NCBI RefSeq assembly: GCF_023721835.1
Contig: NZ_JAMKFE010000005.1
Location: 349,960-413,959, forward strand
Origin: Caldimonas mangrovi
Lineage (GTDB): Bacteria; Pseudomonadota; Gammaproteobacteria; Burkholderiales; Burkholderiaceae_C
Length of the DNA: 64,000 nt
Direction of reading: 5' to 3'
Shown here piece by piece: positions 1 through 12,103 of this stretch (position 1 is the first letter of the stretch; every line of letters begins with the position of its first letter). Below the pieces are notes generated by a model that saw only the letters and a list, made by a program, of their open reading frames with translations, made no database searches and was not told the origin of the DNA. Made by a program: the position numbers and the translations under genes.

Positions 1-679
1 CGCCGGTCTGCTGGTTGACGAGACGCTTGCGGTCGTCCTGCTGGTAGAGCTTTTGCACCGGGCCGAACTGTCGCAGGCCGGTCATGCGCACGCTGGCGCC
101 ATCCGGCAACTCGATGGTCAAGGTCTTCAGCGCAGGCTGCAGGCGAATGAGCTCGCGAAGCTGCACCGGCTCGCCGGGCGTGTCTTCGCCGGTGGATACC
201 GCTCGGGCTTCGACGGTCCGGGCGGCGGGCTTGCCGAGGTCGAGCACGGGCGTTGCGTACACACGCTCGCCTTCGGATTCCTGCAGTCGTGCGCGGTAGT
301 CGTTACCGTCGGCCAGGAGCGTGAATGCGTAGCTGCTGCCCTCGGCCTGGTAGGTCTCGTCGAGGAAGTAGGCCGTGGCGCGCTCGAACTTCAGCAAGTT
401 GCGAGTGCTGTAGTTGGTGAAGCCGATCGAGACGGTGTAGAGGATCGGGAAGACGACGAAGATGACTACGCCGGCCACGCCGGGGAACAGATAGCGCCAC
501 GCATACACCCTGGGTGACGTGTAGACCCAGCCGGCCAGCGCGAGCACGAGCAGGATGGTGCCGGCGAGCAGCCATTCGCCGGCCGCATACACCACGGTCA
601 CGAAGTACAAGGACACCAGGACCAGCGCCACACCGGCTGCCGGGCCCAGCCAGCGCTGGATGCCTGAGGAATGGTTCAT
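1..679 (-). CDS. malF: Maltose/maltodextrin ABC transporter permease MalF (partial, N-terminal 226 residues)
   Basis: Inner-membrane permease subunit that pairs with MalG and is energised by MalK. The reading frame starts at an ATG at 679 and is open to the left edge, so the C-terminal part and malG are outside the window. Translation shows two hydrophobic segments near the N-terminus, then a segment ending in SIGFTNYSTRNLLKFERA, followed by a long periplasmic stretch with RMTGLRQFGPVQKLY. Order and sequence match the E. coli MalF layout with its large periplasmic P2 loop (family knowledge). It lies 161 bp downstream of malE on the same strand, separated by a strong hairpin. Partial only because of the window edge; no frameshift seen. 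Confidence 0.93.
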   Translation of the reverse strand, partial: MNHSSGIQRWLGPAAGVALVLVSLYFVTVVYAAGEWLLAGTILLVLALAGWVYTSPRVYAWRYLFPGVAGVVIFVVFPILYTVSIGFTNYSTRNLLKFERATAYFLDETYQAEGSSYAFTLLADGNDYRARLQESEGERVYATPVLDLGKPAARTVEARAVSTGEDTPGEPVQLRELIRLQPALKTLTIELPDGASVRMTGLRQFGPVQKLYQQDDRKRLVNQQTG

Positions 680-780
680 GTCGGTCGAAGATGAGGTCGG
701 GCCGGCGTCGCCCGCCGGCCTGCAGCCTGTCAACGCTACGCTCGCGTGCTGCACGCGCAGGGTTGACAAGCCTCGGGGTG

Positions 781-812
781 GCGGCGGCCCGGCCGTGTTG
801 CCGGGCCGCCGC
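781..812 (-). promoter_or_regulatory. malE-malF intercistronic stable hairpin
   Basis: A perfect 12-bp inverted repeat (781-792 GCGGCGGCCCGG, 801-812 CCGGGCCGCCGC) with an 8-nt loop lies in the transcript about 30 nt after the malE stop. No T-run follows on the minus strand, so it is not an ordinary terminator. By analogy with the malE-malF repeats of E. coli, it could protect the malE message from 3' decay and give more MalE than MalF; that role is inference. Confidence 0.6.
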
Positions 813-840
813 GCTCAAGCAGCGGTCACCCGTCTGCCGA

Positions 841-2043
841 TCACTTCGCGGTGATGCGCTTCGCCGCCGCGTCCAAGGCTTCCTTCGGGCTCTGGCGGCC
901 TTCGGTCAGGTTCTGCAGCGCCGACTGCATCGACGACCAGAAGCGCCCCATCTCCGGGTTGTTCGGCATCGGCGCACCGTCCTGCGCGCTGGCCATCGTG
1001 GCCTGGATGTTCGGGTCGCTCTTCAGCTCGGCGAAGAAGGCCTTGCTGGCCGGCGTGCCCAGCGGCACGTCGTCGTTGATGGCCTTCAGGCCCTTGACGG
1101 TGAGCATGTGGTTCTCGATGAACTCGACCGCGATGTCGCGGTTCGGAGTCGCCTTGGTGACCATCGCACCCAGCACACCGACGAAGGGAGCCGCCTTCTT
1201 GCCGGCGACGGTCGGAATCTTCGCGACGCCGAAGTTGATCTTCGACTTCTTCAGGTTGTCCCAGGACCAGGGGCCGTTGATCATCATCGCGATCTTGCCT
1301 TGGTTGACGCCGGCCTCCATGTCGGCATAGCCCGCCCCCTTGGGCATCACGCCGTCCTTGACCATCTTGGCCAGCAGCTCGGCGCCTTTCAGCGCACCGG
1401 CATTGTTGACGCCGGTGTCGGCCGGGTCGTAGGTGCCGTCGGCCTTCAGCTTGAAGGCATAGCCGCCGTTCGCCGCCAGCAGCGGCCAAGTGAAGTAAGT
1501 GTTGTTGTAGTCCCAGAGGATGGCCTTCTTGCCCTGTGCGGACAACTTCTTGTCCAGCGCGATGACTTCATCAAAGGTTTTCGGAGGCGTGGGGACCAGG
1601 TCCTTGTTGTAGATCAGCGAGACGGCCTCGATCGACATCGGGTAGCCCCAGGTGCGGCCTCCGACGTTGAACGCCTTCCAGGCCAGCGGGTCGATGTCCG
1701 CCTGCACCTGCTTGCCGGGGGTGACCGGCTGCAGCAGGCCGCCGGCGATCCACTCGCCGATGCGGTCGTGCGGCCAGATCCAGATGTCGGGGCCCTTGCC
1801 GGCGGCGGCAGCCTGCTGGAACTTGTTCGGCGCGTCCTCGGGATGCTCCACGATCACCTGCACGCCGGTGGCCTTGGTGAACTCTTCACCGACCTTGGCC
1901 AGGCCGTTGTAGCCCTTGTCGCCATTGATCCAGATCAGCAGCTTGCCGGGTTCGGCGGCCGCGGCGGTACCCGCGTAGCCCGCCGATACCGCCAGCGCGG
2001 CGGCGGCGGCCAACAGCTTGATGCGTTGACGTTGGTTGCTCAT
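841..2043 (-). CDS. malE: Maltose/maltodextrin-binding periplasmic protein MalE
   Basis: Periplasmic solute-binding protein that delivers maltodextrins to MalFGK. 400 residues, close to the usual ~396. The start at 2043 ([11 protein letters not shown]) is chosen because AAAGGAGC lies about 8 nt upstream and it begins a classic signal peptide (basic n-region, [20 protein letters not shown], cleavage near AAAAEPGK). The mature protein opens with [15 protein letters not shown], and [11 protein letters not shown] and [12 protein letters not shown] are family-typical segments. A longer frame to 2121 exists but would bury the signal peptide. It sits 74 bp downstream of malK and upstream of malF. 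Confidence 0.95.
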   Translation of the reverse strand: MSNQRQRIKLLAAAAALAVSAGYAGTAAAAEPGKLLIWINGDKGYNGLAKVGEEFTKATGVQVIVEHPEDAPNKFQQAAAAGKGPDIWIWPHDRIGEWIAGGLLQPVTPGKQVQADIDPLAWKAFNVGGRTWGYPMSIEAVSLIYNKDLVPTPPKTFDEVIALDKKLSAQGKKAILWDYNNTYFTWPLLAANGGYAFKLKADGTYDPADTGVNNAGALKGAELLAKMVKDGVMPKGAGYADMEAGVNQGKIAMMINGPWSWDNLKKSKINFGVAKIPTVAGKKAAPFVGVLGAMVTKATPNRDIAVEFIENHMLTVKGLKAINDDVPLGTPASKAFFAELKSDPNIQATMASAQDGAPMPNNPEMGRFWSSMQSALQNLTEGRQSPKEALDAAAKRITAK

Positions 2044-2117
2044 GACGTTTGCTCCTTTGGTATTCGCCTCGTCGGCGCTTGTCTGCAAGTCGGATCGACT
2101 CGGTGGGGAAAAGCAGT

Positions 2118-3215
<1,098 letters not shown>

Positions 3216-3228
3216 GGAATGAGCGGTG

Positions 3229-4899
3229 TCAGTGGCGGGGAGGGGCGGTCACGGCGCCGAAGTAGGCGCCGTGCGCCGGCAATCTGAAATTCGTGCCATC
3301 CCGCATGCCGGTCTGGGCTTCGCTGAAGCCGTGCCCGGCGAGCGGCGTGCTGGCAGGGGCGCCTGCGATCTTCACGGCGGCCGGCCTGGCACCCAGGTTG
3401 AACACGGCCAGCACGCTGTCGCCGCCGCCCTCGGGCGTGCGCAGCAGCGCGAGGACAGGCTCCTTGGCGTCGAGGAAGCGAATGCGGCCGCCCACCAGTG
3501 CCGGCCGTGTCTTGCGCCACGCGAGGAAGCGCCGCATGAAATGCAGCATCGAGTCGGGTGTCGCCTCGTTCACGTCCACCGCGCGGGCGGCGTGTTCGCA
3601 TGGCACGGGCAACCACGGCAGCACGTCCGCGTTGCCGCTGAAGCCTGCATGCGGCATGTGCTCGGCCCATGGCATCGGCGTGCGGCAGCCGTCGCGGCCC
3701 TTGAACTCGGGCCAGAAGGCGATGCCGTACGGGTCCTGCAGCTTCTCGAACGGAATCTCGGCCTCGGGCAGCGCCAGCTCGTCGCCCTGGTACCAGCACG
3801 AGCTGCCGCGCAGCGACAGCAGCATCGCCAGCGCCATCTTGCTGTAGGCCGGCGTGGCGTCCGGACCGCCCCAGCGTGTCAGCACGCGTTGCACGTCGTG
3901 ATTGCCGATCGACCAGCAGGGCCAGCCGCCTTGCATGTGCTCTTCCAGTTCCTCGACCTGAGAGCGGATGTATTCGGCCGTGTTCTCGGCCGTCAACAGG
4001 TTGAAGCTGTAGGCCATGTGCAGCTTGTTGTCGCCGGCGGTGTAGGCGGCCATCGTCAGCAGCGCTTCGTCGTCACCGACTTCACCGAGGCTGGCTGCAC
4101 CGTACTCGTCGAGCAGCGTGCGGATCTTCTCGAGGAAGGGCAGGTTCTCGGCCTGCGTCTTGTCGTACAGATGGCGCTGCATGCCGTACGGGTTGGTGTC
4201 CTGCACGCTCTTGTTGTCACGACGGGTGGCCGGCGGGTTGTCGCGCAGCCGGGTGTCGTGGAAGTGGAAGTTGCACGCGTCGAAACGGAAGCCGTCGACC
4301 CCGCGCTCCAGCCAGAAGCGGATGTCCGCCAGGATCTGCTGCTGCACCTCGGGGCAGTGGAAGTTCAGATCGGGCTGGCTTGCCAGGAAGTTGTGCAGGT
4401 AGTACTGGCGGCGGCGCGCATCCCATTGCCAGGCCGAACCGCCGAACACGCTGAGCCAGTTGGTCGGCGGCGAGCCGTCCGGCTTCGGTTCGGCCCAGAC
4501 GTACCAGTCGGCACGCGGGTTGTCGCGGCTCGCGCTGCTTTCCTTGAACCAGACATGCTGGTCGGAGGTATGCGACAACACCTGGTCGATCACCACCTTC
4601 AGGCCGAACCCGTGCGCGCGCTCGACGAGGCGGTCGAAGTCGGCCAGCGTGCCGAACATCGGGTCGACGTCGCGGTAGTCGGCGATGTCGTAGCCGAAGT
4701 CCTTCATCGGTGAACGGAAGAAGGGCGAGACCCAGATGGCATCGACACCGAGGCTGGCCACATACGGCAGCTTCTCGATGATGCCGGGCAGGTCGCCGAT
4801 GCCGTCGCCATTGCTGTCGGCGAAGCTGCGCGGATAGATCTGATAGATGACACCGCCGCGCCACCAGGCGCCGGCTGCAGGGGAAACAGGTTTGGACAT
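3229..4899 (-). CDS. GH13 alpha-glucosidase (oligosaccharide hydrolase of the mal operon)
   Basis: Glycoside hydrolase family 13 enzyme of 556 residues that should split imported maltodextrins to glucose. The start at 4899 ([20 protein letters not shown]) leads straight into the (beta/alpha)8 barrel. Catalytic regions are visible: region [12 protein letters not shown], region [14 protein letters not shown] (nucleophile Asp), region [12 protein letters not shown] (acid/base Glu), region [12 protein letters not shown]. The GNHDVQR form points to exo-acting alpha-1,4-glucosidase types rather than amylases (family knowledge). No signal peptide, so cytoplasmic. It sits between lamB and malK, and glucokinase is divergent, giving a complete maltodextrin-to-glucose-6-phosphate route. 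Exact chain-length preference cannot be read from sequence. Confidence 0.88.
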   Translation of the reverse strand: MSKPVSPAAGAWWRGGVIYQIYPRSFADSNGDGIGDLPGIIEKLPYVASLGVDAIWVSPFFRSPMKDFGYDIADYRDVDPMFGTLADFDRLVERAHGFGLKVVIDQVLSHTSDQHVWFKESSASRDNPRADWYVWAEPKPDGSPPTNWLSVFGGSAWQWDARRRQYYLHNFLASQPDLNFHCPEVQQQILADIRFWLERGVDGFRFDACNFHFHDTRLRDNPPATRRDNKSVQDTNPYGMQRHLYDKTQAENLPFLEKIRTLLDEYGAASLGEVGDDEALLTMAAYTAGDNKLHMAYSFNLLTAENTAEYIRSQVEELEEHMQGGWPCWSIGNHDVQRVLTRWGGPDATPAYSKMALAMLLSLRGSSCWYQGDELALPEAEIPFEKLQDPYGIAFWPEFKGRDGCRTPMPWAEHMPHAGFSGNADVLPWLPVPCEHAARAVDVNEATPDSMLHFMRRFLAWRKTRPALVGGRIRFLDAKEPVLALLRTPEGGGDSVLAVFNLGARPAAVKIAGAPASTPLAGHGFSEAQTGMRDGTNFRLPAHGAYFGAVTAPPRH

Positions 4900-4974
4900 A
4901 TCAGGACGTGAATAAGTAGGCTCGAACCCAGAGCGGTGCGCAGCTCGGTGGAGCTGGGCGCACGGCACTGGGCT

Positions 4975-5003
4975 CGGCCCCGCACCAACAGTGAACGGGG
5001 CCG
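4975..5003 (-). promoter_or_regulatory. Intercistronic hairpin between lamB and the alpha-glucosidase gene
   Basis: Perfect 8-bp inverted repeat CGGCCCCG/CGGGGCCG with a 13-nt loop in the 155-bp gap after lamB. No T-run on the minus strand. Probably an mRNA stability or processing element giving high lamB relative to downstream genes; function inferred. Confidence 0.4.
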
Positions 5004-5054
5004 GGCGCAGCAAGGCGCGCAATGCCCGCCAAGGGCACGCGCTACTTCAGCCGA

Positions 5055-6828
<1,774 letters not shown>

Positions 6829-6941
6829 TGCGCTGCATCAGCGTTGCCCGTGGGCGCGGGGGCGCTTCGTCTCGACGGAAGGGCTCGGACAGCGGTATGC
6901 CGGGCCGCCGACTTCGAAGAAACAGCGATCACGACAACTCG

Positions 6942-7913
6942 ATGCAAGCAAAGACATACCCCCGCCTGGTGGGAGACATCGGCGGGACCAACGCCCGGTT
7001 TGCCTGGTTGGAGGCGCCGGGTGCGCCGCTCGACTCGGTGGCGACCTATCGCTGCTCGGAGCACGCCACGCTGCTCGATGCAATGCAGTGCTACCTCGCC
7101 GATCACGGCAAGCCGCTGCCGCGCTGGTGCGCCATCGGCATCGCCAACCCTGTGGTGGGCGATCAGGTCAAAATGACCAATCACCACTGGTCGTTCTCGA
7201 TCAGCGAGGTGCAGCGCCGCCTCGGGATGGGTCGCTTTCTGGTCATCAACGATTTCACCGCACTGGCGCTGGCGCTGCCGGCACTTGCGCCGTCCGATCT
7301 GCGTCAGGTCGGCGGCGGGAAGGCGGCGCTCAATGCGCCGCTCGGCCTGCTCGGGCCAGGGACCGGGTTGGGGGTGTCCGGCTTGCTCCCGGCGGTGGCG
7401 GGGCACGGCGCCATTCCGATCAATGGCGAAGGCGGACACACGACGCTGGCGGCGATGGATGACGATGAAGAGGCCGTGATTCGCGTGCTGCGTTTGCGCT
7501 TCGGGCACGCGTCGGCCGAGCGTGCGGTGTCGGGGATCGGCCTGTTGAATCTGCATGCCGCGGTGTGCGAGGTGGCCGGCTTGCCGGTGCCATCGGCAGG
7601 TGCCGCCGACATCACCGCCGCTGCGTTGGCGGGCACTGACGAGTCTTGTGCCAGGACGCTCGACTTCTTCTGCAGCTTCCTCGGCAACGTCGCGGGCAAT
7701 CTCGCGTTGACGCTCGGCGCCCGGGGCGGCATGTACATTGGCGGCGGCATCGTGCCGAAGCTTGGCGACTGGTTCGAGCGCTCGAAGTTTCGGCAGCGGT
7801 TCGAGGAGAAGGGGCGCTTCCGCACCTACCTCGAAGCCATCCCGACGTATGTGGTGCAGGCCGGCACGCCGCCGGCGCTGACCGGCGCCGCGCGCGCACT
7901 CGAAGAGCTTTGA
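6942..7913 (+). CDS. glk: Glucokinase
   Basis: Cytoplasmic ATP-dependent phosphorylation of glucose to glucose-6-phosphate. 323 residues from the ATG at 6942, which places the phosphate-binding motif LVGDIGGTNARFAWLE near the N-terminus as in proteobacterial Glk. Also seen: INDFTALALALPAL (catalytic Asp region), GPGTGLGVSG, GEGGHTTLA, GGGIVPKLGDWF. The frame is open back to 6828 but the extension is Arg/Gly-rich and would overlap the operators, so the shorter start is preferred; no strong ribosome site precedes it. Divergent from the mal operon whose alpha-glucosidase supplies its substrate. Confidence 0.92.
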   Translation: MQAKTYPRLVGDIGGTNARFAWLEAPGAPLDSVATYRCSEHATLLDAMQCYLADHGKPLPRWCAIGIANPVVGDQVKMTNHHWSFSISEVQRRLGMGRFLVINDFTALALALPALAPSDLRQVGGGKAALNAPLGLLGPGTGLGVSGLLPAVAGHGAIPINGEGGHTTLAAMDDDEEAVIRVLRLRFGHASAERAVSGIGLLNLHAAVCEVAGLPVPSAGAADITAAALAGTDESCARTLDFFCSFLGNVAGNLALTLGARGGMYIGGGIVPKLGDWFERSKFRQRFEEKGRFRTYLEAIPTYVVQAGTPPALTGAARALEEL

Positions 7914-7937
7914 TCAACCCAAAAGAGGAGCAAGCAG

Positions 7938-8810
7938 ATGATTCGTCGTATCGGGCCTGCGGCAGCCGCTGCCGTCATCGCATGGTCGGGTGGTTTTGCG
8001 GCCGCGCCTGCGCAGGCAGGGGTCATGGACTTTCTGTTCGGCGGTTCGTCCTCGGCGCAGAGTGAGGCGTCCAGGCCTTCGCCCAAGCGGCGCGAGTGGG
8101 TCATCCGTGAATTCACCGCAGTGCGCCTCGACGCACAGGAGCCTGGGGCGGCGCCAAACGCCCATCCCGCCACCGTGAGCCCGGACTGGGTCAAGCAGGT
8201 GCTGGGCACCATCATGATCGGCGTCAACAACCGCGAAGAGCGCCTGTTCGACGCGGACGAGGCGTCCGAACTGGCGGGGCCGATCTCTCAGGCGCTGTCG
8301 ATCGCTCGCCCGCAGGACGACCTGCTGTTGCTGAGCACGTCGAAGCGCGACGCCGGCATCCTCGGCACCCCTTATGGCGTGACGGCGCGGTTGTTCGTGC
8401 AGGGCGGGGCTCTGCACGTCGTGGTGCATGACACACGGCTGGATTTCGTTCACGCCTATCGCGGTTCACGCATCCTGCCGGACTTCGTCTTCGGCTCGCG
8501 CGACAAGCCGAGCAAGGCGGTGCTGAAGGCCTCGGCCGGCACCCAGACGCGTCCGGACTGGGTGGCATTCCGGCTCGATGCGCCGGCCGCCCCGCTGGCG
8601 GCCGCGGCGCCTGCGCCGGTTGCGGCCCCCGTGGTGCAGCGCGCTCCCGCGCCTGCAGCTGCACCCGCGCCCGCCGCCGGAGCCCGCGACGCCCGCTTCT
8701 TCGAGGAGCAGGAGCAGCGGCTGCGCACGCTGAAGCGGTTGCGCGACCAGGAACTGATCACCGAAGACGAGTACCAGCAGAAGCGGCGCGAGATCCTGCA
8801 GACGCTTTGA
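7938..8810 (+). CDS. Secreted SHOCT-domain protein of unknown function
   Basis: 290 residues. An N-terminal signal peptide (MIRRIGPAAAAAVIAWSGGF, cleavage near AQAG) is followed by an unrecognised domain (about 30-200), an Ala/Pro-rich linker (about 215-255) and a C-terminal SHOCT-like helical hairpin (RLRTLKRLRDQELITEDEYQQKRREIL), a short motif typically found at protein ends. AGAGGAGC lies 8 nt before the ATG. It starts 25 bp after glk and ends at a strong terminator, so it may be cotranscribed with glk. Function not recognised; periplasmic location inferred from the signal peptide. Confidence 0.8.
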   Translation: MIRRIGPAAAAAVIAWSGGFAAAPAQAGVMDFLFGGSSSAQSEASRPSPKRREWVIREFTAVRLDAQEPGAAPNAHPATVSPDWVKQVLGTIMIGVNNREERLFDADEASELAGPISQALSIARPQDDLLLLSTSKRDAGILGTPYGVTARLFVQGGALHVVVHDTRLDFVHAYRGSRILPDFVFGSRDKPSKAVLKASAGTQTRPDWVAFRLDAPAAPLAAAAPAPVAAPVVQRAPAPAAAPAPAAGARDARFFEEQEQRLRTLKRLRDQELITEDEYQQKRREILQTL

Positions 8811-8826
8811 CTGGCCGGCCAACGAA

Positions 8827-8853
8827 AACGGCCCGCATCGCGGGCCGTTTTTT
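8827..8853 (+). terminator. Intrinsic terminator after the SHOCT gene
   Basis: Perfect 10-bp stem AACGGCCCGC/GCGGGCCGTT with a 3-nt ATC loop, followed by a T-run. It lies between convergent genes (SHOCT and fabI) and an A-run on the other side makes it plausibly bidirectional. Confidence 0.9.
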
Positions 8854-8874
8854 GTTTCGCGCAGGTGCGGCCGA

Positions 8875-9669
8875 TCAGGTCGGCAGCGGCTCGCTGGCCC
8901 CGCCCATCACGTGGCTGAAGCCGCCGTCGACGTAGGTGATCTCGGCGGTCACGCCCGAGGCCAGGTCGGACAGCAGGAAGGCCGCGACATTGCCGACGTC
9001 CTCGATCGTCACGTTGCGCCGCAGCGGCGCGTTGGTCTCGACCACCTCGAGGATCTTGCCGAAGCCCTTGATGCCCGACGCCGCCAGCGTCTTGATCGGC
9101 CCGGCCGAGATGCCGTTGACGCGGACGCCCTTCGGGCCGAGGCTGGCGGCCAGGTAGCGGACGCTGGCTTCCAGCGAGGCCTTGGCCAGACCCATGGTGT
9201 TGTAGCTCGGTACGTAGCGGGCGGCGCCCAGGTAGCTCAGCGTCAGCAAGGCCGCGCTGGGGTTGAGCATCGGTGCGGCGGCCTTGGCCATTGCCGGGAA
9301 GCTGTAAGCCGAGATGTCGTGTGCGATGCGGAAGGCATCGCGCGACAGCCCCTCGAGAAAGTCACCGGCGATCGCCTCGCGCGGCGCAAAGCCGATCGAG
9401 TGGACGAACCCGTCGAAGCTGGGCCACGTCTTGCGCAGGTCTGCGAACAGCTGGTCGATCTGGGCATCGTCACCGACGTCGCAGTCGAACACGAGCTCGG
9501 TTTCGAATTCCCGTGCAAACTCGGCAATGCGATCCTTGAAGCGCTCGCCGACGTAGCTGAACGCCAGTTCGGCCCCTTCGCGTCGGCACGCCTTGGCAAT
9601 GCCGTAGGCGATGGAGCGGTTGGACAGCAGGCCGGTGATCAGCAAGCGTTTGCCAGCGAGAAATCCCAT
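8875..9669 (-). CDS. fabI: Enoyl-[acyl-carrier-protein] reductase (NADH) FabI
   Basis: Last step of each fatty-acid elongation round. 264 residues from the ATG at 9669, which has GGAGAC 6-7 nt upstream; a frame open to 9942 is a non-coding extension. Seen: the atypical SDR nucleotide-binding start [19 protein letters not shown], the catalytic Tyr-x6-Lys in YNTMGLAK, and [20 protein letters not shown]. Monocistronic in the window, converging on the SHOCT gene at a shared terminator. Confidence 0.95.
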   Translation of the reverse strand: MGFLAGKRLLITGLLSNRSIAYGIAKACRREGAELAFSYVGERFKDRIAEFAREFETELVFDCDVGDDAQIDQLFADLRKTWPSFDGFVHSIGFAPREAIAGDFLEGLSRDAFRIAHDISAYSFPAMAKAAAPMLNPSAALLTLSYLGAARYVPSYNTMGLAKASLEASVRYLAASLGPKGVRVNGISAGPIKTLAASGIKGFGKILEVVETNAPLRRNVTIEDVGNVAAFLLSDLASGVTAEITYVDGGFSHVMGGASEPLPT

Positions 9670-9788
9670 GGTGTCTCCAAAAATCAGGAATCGCGGATTT
9701 TCGCATGCCGCCTTGCCGCGGCGGGTTGCAAGAGGGGTGCGGGTCGGGGTATCCCAAGCGTAACCAGGGAATAAGCCGGGCCCAGGAC

Positions 9789-9817
9789 TTGCTTGACTTC
9801 TGGCGCCGAAGTACAAT
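9789..9817 (+). promoter_or_regulatory. Candidate sigma70 promoter for rimP-nusA-infB
   Basis: TTGCTT (9789-9794) and TACAAT (9812-9817) spaced 17 bp, upstream of the rimP leader and divergent from fabI. Good -10, moderate -35. Confidence 0.45.
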
Positions 9818-9842
9818 TCGACTTTCGCTAAGTCATGGTCAG

Positions 9843-9871
9843 TGGGCGGAGGAATCCAGCCCATTTTTTTT
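9843..9871 (+). terminator. Leader attenuator-like hairpin upstream of rimP
   Basis: TGGGC (9843-9847) pairs with GCCCA (9859-9863), directly followed by eight T. It lies about 25 nt into the predicted rimP transcript, with a further T-run near 9885. The 327-bp fabI-rimP gap otherwise holds only the promoter. A weak stem with a strong T tract suggests a regulated early terminator of the nusA operon (inference). Confidence 0.45.
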
Positions 9872-9996
9872 GCTTGGGCGGATTTTTTGCGAAGTTTTCG
9901 TGGGTGGCCGATGTGCGCCGTTGTGAAGCAAGTGTGGAGCAACTGTATCGCGTCGGGGCGAAACGATTTCCACGTTGTTCAGGAGTACGGTCCGAA

Positions 9997-10551
9997 GTGG
10001 TAGGTCAGGTGGGTTGGCAGGCTTTGGTAGAGAGCACCGTCACGGGCCTGGGCTACGAGCTCGTCGAGCTCGAGCGCAGCGCGCGGGGCTTGCTGCGCGT
10101 TTTCATCGACAAGCTGCCGAACGACCCGGGCGGTGAGTTCATCACCGTCGACGACTGCGAGAAGGTCACACGGCAACTCCAGTACCTGCTGGAGGTCGAA
10201 GGCGTGCCCTACGAGCGGCTCGAAGTTTCCTCGCCTGGCCTGGACCGCCCGCTGCACAAGCAGGCCGACTATCTGCGTTTTGCCGGCCAGGATGTCGACA
10301 TCACCCTGAAGGTCCCGTTTCAGAACCGCAAGAAGTTCCGCGGCGTGCTGGAGGCCGAAGGCGACAACTGGCGTCTCGTCTTCAATGACGGCAAGCAGGA
10401 TCAGGCCCTGAGTTTTTCGATCGAAGAGGTGCGCGAGGCTCGCCTGGTGCCGGTGGTGGATTTCAAAGGCCGCCGCCGCAACAAGCCCGAGGCTCCCGCT
10501 GACGCGCCCTCAGCCAACGCACAAGAAGACGGAGGTCAAGTTTCATCATGA
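9997..10551 (+). CDS. rimP: Ribosome maturation factor RimP (30S assembly)
   Basis: Assists 16S rRNA/S12 assembly of the small subunit. I place the start at GTG 9997 (protein [14 protein letters not shown]), because AGGAG lies at 9981-9985 and homologues begin just before the conserved [11 protein letters not shown] segment; the frame is open further upstream through the leader, which looks non-coding. 184 residues; the conserved SSPGLDRPL motif and the C-terminal SH3-like domain (VTLKVPF-like, [11 protein letters not shown]) are visible, with a charged tail ending in DGGQVSS. It overlaps nusA by 4 bp (ATGA), the standard rimP-nusA coupling. Confidence 0.9.
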   Translation: MVGQVGWQALVESTVTGLGYELVELERSARGLLRVFIDKLPNDPGGEFITVDDCEKVTRQLQYLLEVEGVPYERLEVSSPGLDRPLHKQADYLRFAGQDVDITLKVPFQNRKKFRGVLEAEGDNWRLVFNDGKQDQALSFSIEEVREARLVPVVDFKGRRRNKPEAPADAPSANAQEDGGQVSS

Positions 10552-12026
10552 ACCGCGAACTGTTGATGCTGGTTGATGCCATCTCTCGCGAGAAGAGCGT
10601 CGACCGCGACGTGGTGTTCGGCGCCGTCGAGGCCGCGCTGGCTTCGGCCACCAAGAAGCTCTATTCGGGCGAGGTGGACCTGCGCGTCTCGGTCGACCGC
10701 GAGACCGGTGAATACGAGACCTTCCGCCGCTGGCACGTGGTGCCGGACGAAGCGGGCCTGCAACTGCCTGACGCAGAGATCCTGCTGTTCGAAGCTCGCG
10801 AGCAGATTTCCGATATCGAGGTCGACGACTACATCGAGGAGCCGGTCGAGTCGGTACCGATCGGTCGCATCGGTGCGCAGGCCGCCAAGCAGGTGATCCT
10901 GCAGAAGATCCGCGATGCCGAGCGCGAGCAACTGCTGACCGACTTCCTCTCGCGCGGCGAGAAGATCTTCGTCGGCACCGTCAAGCGCATGGACAAGGGC
11001 GACCTCATCATCGAATCAGGCCGTGTCGAGGGGCGCCTGAAGCGCAACGAGATGATCCCCAAGGAGAATCTGCGCACCGGCGACCGCGTACGTGCCGTCA
11101 TCGCCGAGGTCGATCCGACCGCACGAGGGCCGCAGATCATGCTGTCGCGCAGCGCACCGGCCTTCATGGTCGAGCTGTTCCGCCAGGAAGTGCCGGAGAT
11201 CGAGCAGGGTTTGCTCGAGATCAAGAGTTGTGCTCGCGACTCCGGTTCACGCGCAAAGATTGCGGTGCTGTCGCATGACAAGCGGGTCGACCCCATCGGC
11301 ACCTGCGTCGGTGTGCGCGGCTCACGCGTCAATGCGGTCACCAACGAACTGGCCGGCGAACGCGTCGACATCGTGCTGTGGTCGGAGGATCCGGCGCAGT
11401 TCGTGATCGGTGCGCTGGCGCCGGCCAACGTGGTGTCGATCGTGGTTGACGAGGAGCGCCACGCGATGGACGTTGTCGTCGACGAGGAGAATCTCGCGAT
11501 CGCGATCGGCCGCGGCGGGCAGAACGTCCGCCTGGCGTCCGAGTTGACCGGCTGGCGCATCAACATCATGACGGCGGAGGAATCCCAGGCCAAGCAGGCC
11601 GAGGAGACCCACACGAGCCGTGCGCTGTTCATGGACAAGCTGGACGTGGACCAGGAAGTCGCCGACATCCTGATCGAGGAAGGTTTCACCAGCCTGGAAG
11701 AAGTGGCCTATGTGCCGCTGCAGGAGATGCTGGAAATCGAAGCCTTCGATGAAGACACCGTCAACGAGTTGCGCACCCGTGCCAAGGACGTGCTGTTGAC
11801 GATGGAGATTGCCAAGGAAGAGAAAGTCGAGGAAGTGTCGCAGGACCTGCGCGATCTCGAAGGTCTCGACGGCGAACTGATCGCCAAGCTCGCCGACGGG
11901 GGAATCCACACCCGCGACGACCTGGCCGACCTGGCCGTCGACGAACTGACCGAGATGACGGGCATGGACGAGGCGCGTGCCAAGGCGCTGATCATGAAGG
12001 CGCGAGAACATTGGTTCACCGCCTGA
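10548..12026 (+). CDS. nusA: Transcription termination/antitermination factor NusA
   Basis: RNA-polymerase-bound factor controlling pausing, termination and antitermination. 492 residues: N-terminal polymerase-binding domain, S1 domain (about 135-200, [19 protein letters not shown]), two KH domains ([16 protein letters not shown] and [20 protein letters not shown]), and two C-terminal acidic repeats as in gammaproteobacterial NusA ([33 protein letters not shown]). Translationally coupled to rimP by a 4-bp overlap, and 77 bp before infB. Confidence 0.97.
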   Translation: MNRELLMLVDAISREKSVDRDVVFGAVEAALASATKKLYSGEVDLRVSVDRETGEYETFRRWHVVPDEAGLQLPDAEILLFEAREQISDIEVDDYIEEPVESVPIGRIGAQAAKQVILQKIRDAEREQLLTDFLSRGEKIFVGTVKRMDKGDLIIESGRVEGRLKRNEMIPKENLRTGDRVRAVIAEVDPTARGPQIMLSRSAPAFMVELFRQEVPEIEQGLLEIKSCARDSGSRAKIAVLSHDKRVDPIGTCVGVRGSRVNAVTNELAGERVDIVLWSEDPAQFVIGALAPANVVSIVVDEERHAMDVVVDEENLAIAIGRGGQNVRLASELTGWRINIMTAEESQAKQAEETHTSRALFMDKLDVDQEVADILIEEGFTSLEEVAYVPLQEMLEIEAFDEDTVNELRTRAKDVLLTMEIAKEEKVEEVSQDLRDLEGLDGELIAKLADGGIHTRDDLADLAVDELTEMTGMDEARAKALIMKAREHWFTA

Positions 12027-12103
12027 AGGCCGAGCCGCCGCCGCCCGCGTATGTCGCGATCCCTGCCACTCACTGAACTCGCTCTGCCCCAAGGATACAC
12101 ACA

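Noticed and set aside
9793..9817. TTGACT as -35 with TACAAT as -10 upstream of rimP
   Set aside because: Spacing would be only 13 bp; the overlapping TTGCTT with 17 bp is preferred.
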